Shown: positions 59,980 to 64,000 of the stretch, piece after piece
Numbering within the stretch: the stretch's first letter is position 1
Layout of the letters: the number at the start of each line of letters is the position of its first letter
Origin: Azolla caroliniana
Lineage: Eukaryota; Polypodiophyta
Assembly: GCA_043228905.1 (NCBI GenBank)
Contig: JBHGNT010000013.1
Span: forward strand, 16,802,001-16,866,000
Direction of reading: 5' to 3'
DNA length: 64,000 bases
Position numbers and translations under genes: made by a program
The notes under the pieces: generated by a model
What the model was told of the DNA's origin: nothing
The model's database searches: none
Seen by the model: the letters and a program-made list of their open reading frames with translations, nothing else

Positions 59980-60204
59980 CAGGAAGTATTGTGATGAAAA
60001 AGGGAAGGTATACCATATTGGGCGCTGGTCTCGTCTATTTCTGCGATGAGAAGGTGGGGGGCAATCGTTCCGTGTCGGCGAAGCAAGCATCGCCATAGCC
60101 ATCGCTAAGGCTGTGAAGAGGAGAGGGGAAGAGGGAGGTGAAGAAGGTGAAGGAGAAGGAGAAGAAGAAGGGGGAAGGGGAGAGAGCATTACTGCAGAGG
60201 CCAT
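55023..60204 (-). CDS. TMEM131-like protein (plant form), 4 exons, shortened
   Basis: Membrane protein, 1082 aa in this model. Exons: 60204-60014, 59803-59358, 59151-58769, 57251-55023; phases 2, 1 and 0 fit. The N-terminal part has a hydrophobic stretch (QLFFQLLLPWLLLLTLCMPH, about residues 80-99) that could be a signal or anchor. Exon 4 holds a hydrophobic helix (KVSLVTALLVLAML, about 495-508), then a basic cluster (KEKKERRKRRKHR), SGSSSPSSPASPATP, KPVLLPSATFP, DARAPGSRL and LYDIWGDHFSE. This ordered set of C-terminal motifs is what I remember of plant TMEM131-like proteins. Animal TMEM131 helps secretory cargo leave the ER; the plant role is unknown. The long middle region with PapD-like domains present in relatives is not seen. 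The first two exon boundaries and the ATG rest on splice signals only. Confidence 0.72.
57252..58768. other. 1.5 kb intron of the TMEM131-like gene, possibly with an unrecognised exon
   Basis: The position where relatives carry most of their extracellular part. One minus-strand stretch (about 58310-58460) encodes LNMLVKFLSSGVEMFSIECA, which reads like protein, but its splice sites are ambiguous and including it is not needed for phase. Nothing else stands out. Confidence 0.4.
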
Positions 60205-60268
60205 AGCCAGGGAGCAGAGTAGAAAGAGACAGAGAGATGAAATGGGCGCCTTTCTATCTCGCTATTGG

Positions 60269-60312
<44 letters not shown>

Positions 60313-60416
60313 CCTAAACCCCTCTTTCTCTCTCTGCTCCATCTTAGCTTTGAATGCTGCTTTCTTCTCCCTTTCTCTTCTCCAACTTGAAAGCCAAAAT
60401 TAGTTGAGAGAGAGAG

Positions 60417-60489
<73 letters not shown>

Positions 60490-60580
60490 GACGCCCACTC
60501 ATTTTTAACCCTACCTATTTCAAGGTTCATATATGTATGTATGTATGTATGTATGTGTGTATGCCCAAGGAGACTAACTG
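60205..60580. promoter_or_regulatory. Upstream region of the TMEM131-like gene with compound microsatellites
   Basis: Contains (GA)n at 60270-60312, a compound (GA)n-(GT)n-(TC)n tract at about 60405-60486, and (TATG)n at about 60530-60556. GA/TC tracts also occur near the starts of P5CS and the helicase. No TATA box was chosen. Confidence 0.6.
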
Positions 60581-63500
60581 CCCAACTATGCCGCCCGAAC
60601 CCATGGGGATGATGGGCTCTGCCCTGGCGCATGCCCGTGCTCGAGACGGAAAAAGAGATAACTTGCTTGTCTCCACGAAACCAATACCCCCATCCGGTTC
60701 AGGTTGCGCCCCCAATCAATGTCTACGACTTCATTGCTCATATGACATTGCGATGAAATCGATTTTCCGGACATGCAGCAAATATATATATATATATATA
60801 AGAAAAATAGACGCATGCATAACTATACATGCCCTCTTTGTCCCGTCAATAGCGGAGTAACATCGAGGATGGTAAGAGATCAACCAGATACATCTATTGG
60901 AGAAATCTTGTGGGTTAAGGACATGTGTCACCTCAACTGTGGATTTTGACAAATATGAGACAGAAAGGGCAACGCCCCCCCCCCCCCAAATCAATTGTCG
61001 TGACAACAAAAGTGAACAGATTATACATTAGGATAGCTGCCCCATTGCATATGAGTGGTCATGGGGGCATATGCTCCACATGCATCGACTCAATGGAATT
61101 AGTAATACCCTAAGAGCCAATGTGTATAGTTTTATAAGGGTCGATGTATGATCGCTCGAGGCTAATGCCAAGACAAGCTAATATTAGAGGATTTAATAAA
61201 ACAAAACAAAATCTCAGTCTATGTATGGGTATCTATTTGGCATTGCACTCTCTTCTCGCTAGCAAAAGGATAATTTATATGCGCCAACGTTGAATTTTAA
61301 GCAATTTGGAGACAATAAAATATATATATGTAGAACAATCGACCCCCATTGGGAGCAATAGTAATGGGACAAAAGCACATTGGATTTCAGCTAGTAGGAT
61401 GTATTTATATGGAAATTTGTGAGGCTCTAGTTTAATATAGCCACATGATTAACACAAAGAGGCGAGAGATTAAACTGTTCACCAAGCCAAATATCATTGA
61501 GCTTTGGGCCATCAATTGGCTTGAGACTCTTTCATGTCCCATTTTACGAGAAAGAAGTGTGATGATGCCCTTGCTACAAGTGTAGTGTACAAAAGCATAG
61601 GTAGCTCTTCATAAAACTCCATGCCCATTGTCAATATCCAAACAATGGCTTTCGTGCGATTGATCACAAACTAATGGGCCTATCTCTAGCCATAATGACT
61701 TATTTAATCAACAATTACAAGCTAGGGCATAGATTTAATCCCCGTGGATTCTTGCAATAATCAAAATATTGGTGTATTTTGATGATTCCATATTTTATTT
61801 TAACCATGAGGAGACAAAACAATTTTACCTACATGGCAAAATCCCATAAATTATGAGAAATGTCAAGGCTTTACTCACATGTAGCAAAATGATGTCACAA
61901 TAGATAAACTAGAGGAGAAAAGCATCTCAATCTAATTGTTTTATTGGTTGCCTCTTGTCTCTTCCGGGCCCGACCTTTTGAGTGAACCATATTAGTGTCC
62001 ATTCTTTACCCATCGAAATTTCAACTCCTCTTCTTATAAATCCTTTTGGTCTATTGCGCTCTCTATTATTATTAAAATGTTGTCCTTAGTAGCCTTTTTA
62101 GATAACAAGGTAGGTTGCATAGATTACCCATCTTCATAGCACCCTCATATATGATTGTTGGAATGCTTATATGTGTAGAATCATGTCATAACTTTGGTGT
62201 GTCTACTCAAAGTAATTACTTAAACTATCCTCAATGTGCATTGGGGTTTATATCATGATAACTAGGCATACGGGGTTTGGAAGAAAACCATGTCCCATGG
62301 CTCATATACATATATATATTATAAGATGTTTGCACACAAATTTGAGCCTTTATTATTTAGACCTATTACTCCCTCTTTTATTCTTTCAAATTTTTATATG
62401 ATAAGATTACATCATGGTTCACAAATAATACGAGACATAAGTTATTGAAAAGAAAATAAAGAAGATAATCCAATTATGTCTTGGTATCCAATATTGTTAC
62501 ATGTCAAACCCCCAAATATTGCTGAATTTCTCGAATGGATCGTACTAAGTATGACATTCCATCTCCTAGATGTGAAAAGATACAATCATTGCACCATCAC
62601 CACATAGATCAGGTTGTTGACATTGAACGAAAGTGTGAGTCTACATGAAAAAATCATATGAGTTGAATCATCAAGACCAAGAAATGATGTATTCTATTAT
62701 GGTTTCGATGACTCAAATTTTCAAAAGGTGAAGGTTTAGTAGTATTGGGATGGGTCAGACATTGTAGTAAGAAATTGCAAGTGTCAAAGATATAAAGGAA
62801 GCTTATGCCCAATATAACAACAATTGTCTCAATTTTGACCATTGGATGCTACTACTACGAAGTACATGAAAAATGGAGTCACGTCTTTGAGCTAGTTGAA
62901 CAAGGGTATAATGGTCTAACACAAAACGAACACTAGAAAGGATTTCCTAGGGAAATTGTAGGGGACATGAAACGATCATTTTGGAGTCTATCAATGATCG
63001 ATGTGAAATAAGTAACATTGTGATAACAATCGTTTTAGTGCATGGCTCAATGTAGCACCACTATCTCGATACAAAACCTTCTCTTACACTTTGCTCGCAC
63101 CCTACCCTCTCCTTTTTAACTCTTATAATACATACTCATTCTACAACTTTAAACTTTCTAGCAATGTGTAAAAAAATACATGGGTTGTAAACTTACAATA
63201 TAAGCAAGTCTTGGCTTTAGTATAAAGTGGAGAGCTAGAATGAAAACATCAAAGAAATTTTAATGCCATTCATTCAAGCTAGAATGTATACGATGAAAAA
63301 GCTCTTAGGTAGATGCAATCTTTTGGTACATCTCAGCATCATTGTGCTAAAACACACACATAATAACCTTGTTTGAGCCTATGAGATGATTGTAATTGTT
63401 ATATAGTTTTTGTTGCCTCATTTTACAATGATGGTTTATGTTAGTTCAAGAGGTCACATTTGCAATATGATGACCGGTATAACATAATATCGTCACGTCT

Positions 63501-64000
63501 TGTGGTATTAACATCAATCAATATAGTTCCATACATACTACTCATGTACATGTGTCTATATATTTATAATATTTCTATTGGCATATACATTCAATTAACC
63601 TCTGTCTAAGGATTGCTCTATTGTCTTGGAGATTTGTCAAAGAAGAATTGGATATGTCTAATGTTCATCATGCATGTTGTTTTTATGTTACTTAAAGCTC
63701 TTGTAAAATCAACAAATATGATTATAAAATGTCGTAGATGGTTCTAAAATCAAATGGATGCTACATTCATAATACATATGTGTATGACTATAAAACGGGG
63801 GAAAAAAAGTGCAATATTGAATCATATATCTAACTATCATTTTATGTAGTGACGAGCTTGCGACATAACACATGAAATAAATACAATAAATAATTCACTA
63901 CCGTTACAATGTTTTATTATCATTATCCTTACATAAGATTTCTTAAGTCTATAAAGTGGTGATAAAACATAGCATAATGTTGGTGTTACATAAACATACT
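60581..64000. other. Unassigned AT-rich intergenic DNA
   Basis: 3.4 kb with no frame of convincing content on either strand. It contains a TA microsatellite (about 60780-60800) and a C13 run at 60975-60987. Likely decayed repeats. Confidence 0.6.

Noticed and set aside
60113-60632. Open frames of 96-147 codons on both strands near 60.1-60.9 kb
   Set aside because: They are built from GA, GT and TC repeats (RERERE, VCVCVC, SLSLSL), which stay open in every frame.

Overview
This window is nuclear DNA from a land plant. Protein genes are split by many GT-AG introns, spacers are long and AT-rich, and retrotransposon debris, tandem duplications and GA/TC/TA microsatellites are abundant. The intact genes have plant-type relatives: a fused P5CS, a DExH3/DExH5-type helicase, a plant kelch membrane protein, a plant TMEM131-like protein and a long intronless PLS-type PPR protein. 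The PPR wording and the degree of intergenic decay remind me most of a homosporous fern; that placement is inference from memory, not a search.

Layout: 1-1770, decayed LINE reverse-transcriptase tail. 2884-8925 (+), P5CS in 20 exons. 8926-10904, spacer with a tandem duplication. 10905-25040 (-), DExH RNA helicase in 20 exons; its last intron (11304-15249) carries scrambled antisense LINE pieces. 25316-29779, a 4.46 kb Mutator-like element with long terminal inverted repeats (TIRs) and broken zinc-finger, Ulp1-protease and SWIM genes, lying about 275 bp upstream of the helicase start codon. 29829-30268, a 440 bp hAT-like MITE. 30538-35600, LINE debris, a possible solo LTR and unexplained AT-rich sequence. 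35672-39092 (+), kelch-repeat membrane protein with an apparent frameshift in exon 1. 40519-42954 (-), 11-beta-HSD-like short-chain dehydrogenase. 44512-44748, copia integrase scrap. 45052-46445 (-), U11/U12 snRNP 20 kDa-like (ZMAT5) protein of the minor spliceosome. 47338-50740, LINE scrap plus a diverged segmental duplication. 50866-50946 (-), tRNA-Ser(UGA), with a decayed tRNA-like copy near 48.5 kb. 51233-53119 (+), intronless PPR gene whose 5' end is tandemly duplicated. 55023-60204 (-), TMEM131-like protein that appears to lack the large central region. 60205-64000, microsatellites and unassigned sequence.

The genes do not form a functional cluster: proline synthesis, RNA unwinding, lipid/steroid redox, minor splicing, organelle RNA processing and secretory-pathway proteins are side by side, as is usual in plants. 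Reading frames were checked by joining exons by hand: P5CS 2250 nt (749 aa), helicase 3489 nt (1162 aa), SDR 978 nt (325 aa), ZMAT5-like 366 nt (121 aa) and TMEM131-like 3249 nt (1082 aa) all stay in phase. I found no CRISPR array, rRNA, organellar insertion or clearly new biological system. The most noteworthy items are the Ulp1+SWIM transposon, the stopless 66-nt P5CS intron, the shortened TMEM131-like gene, the kelch frameshift and the tRNA-bearing segmental duplication.
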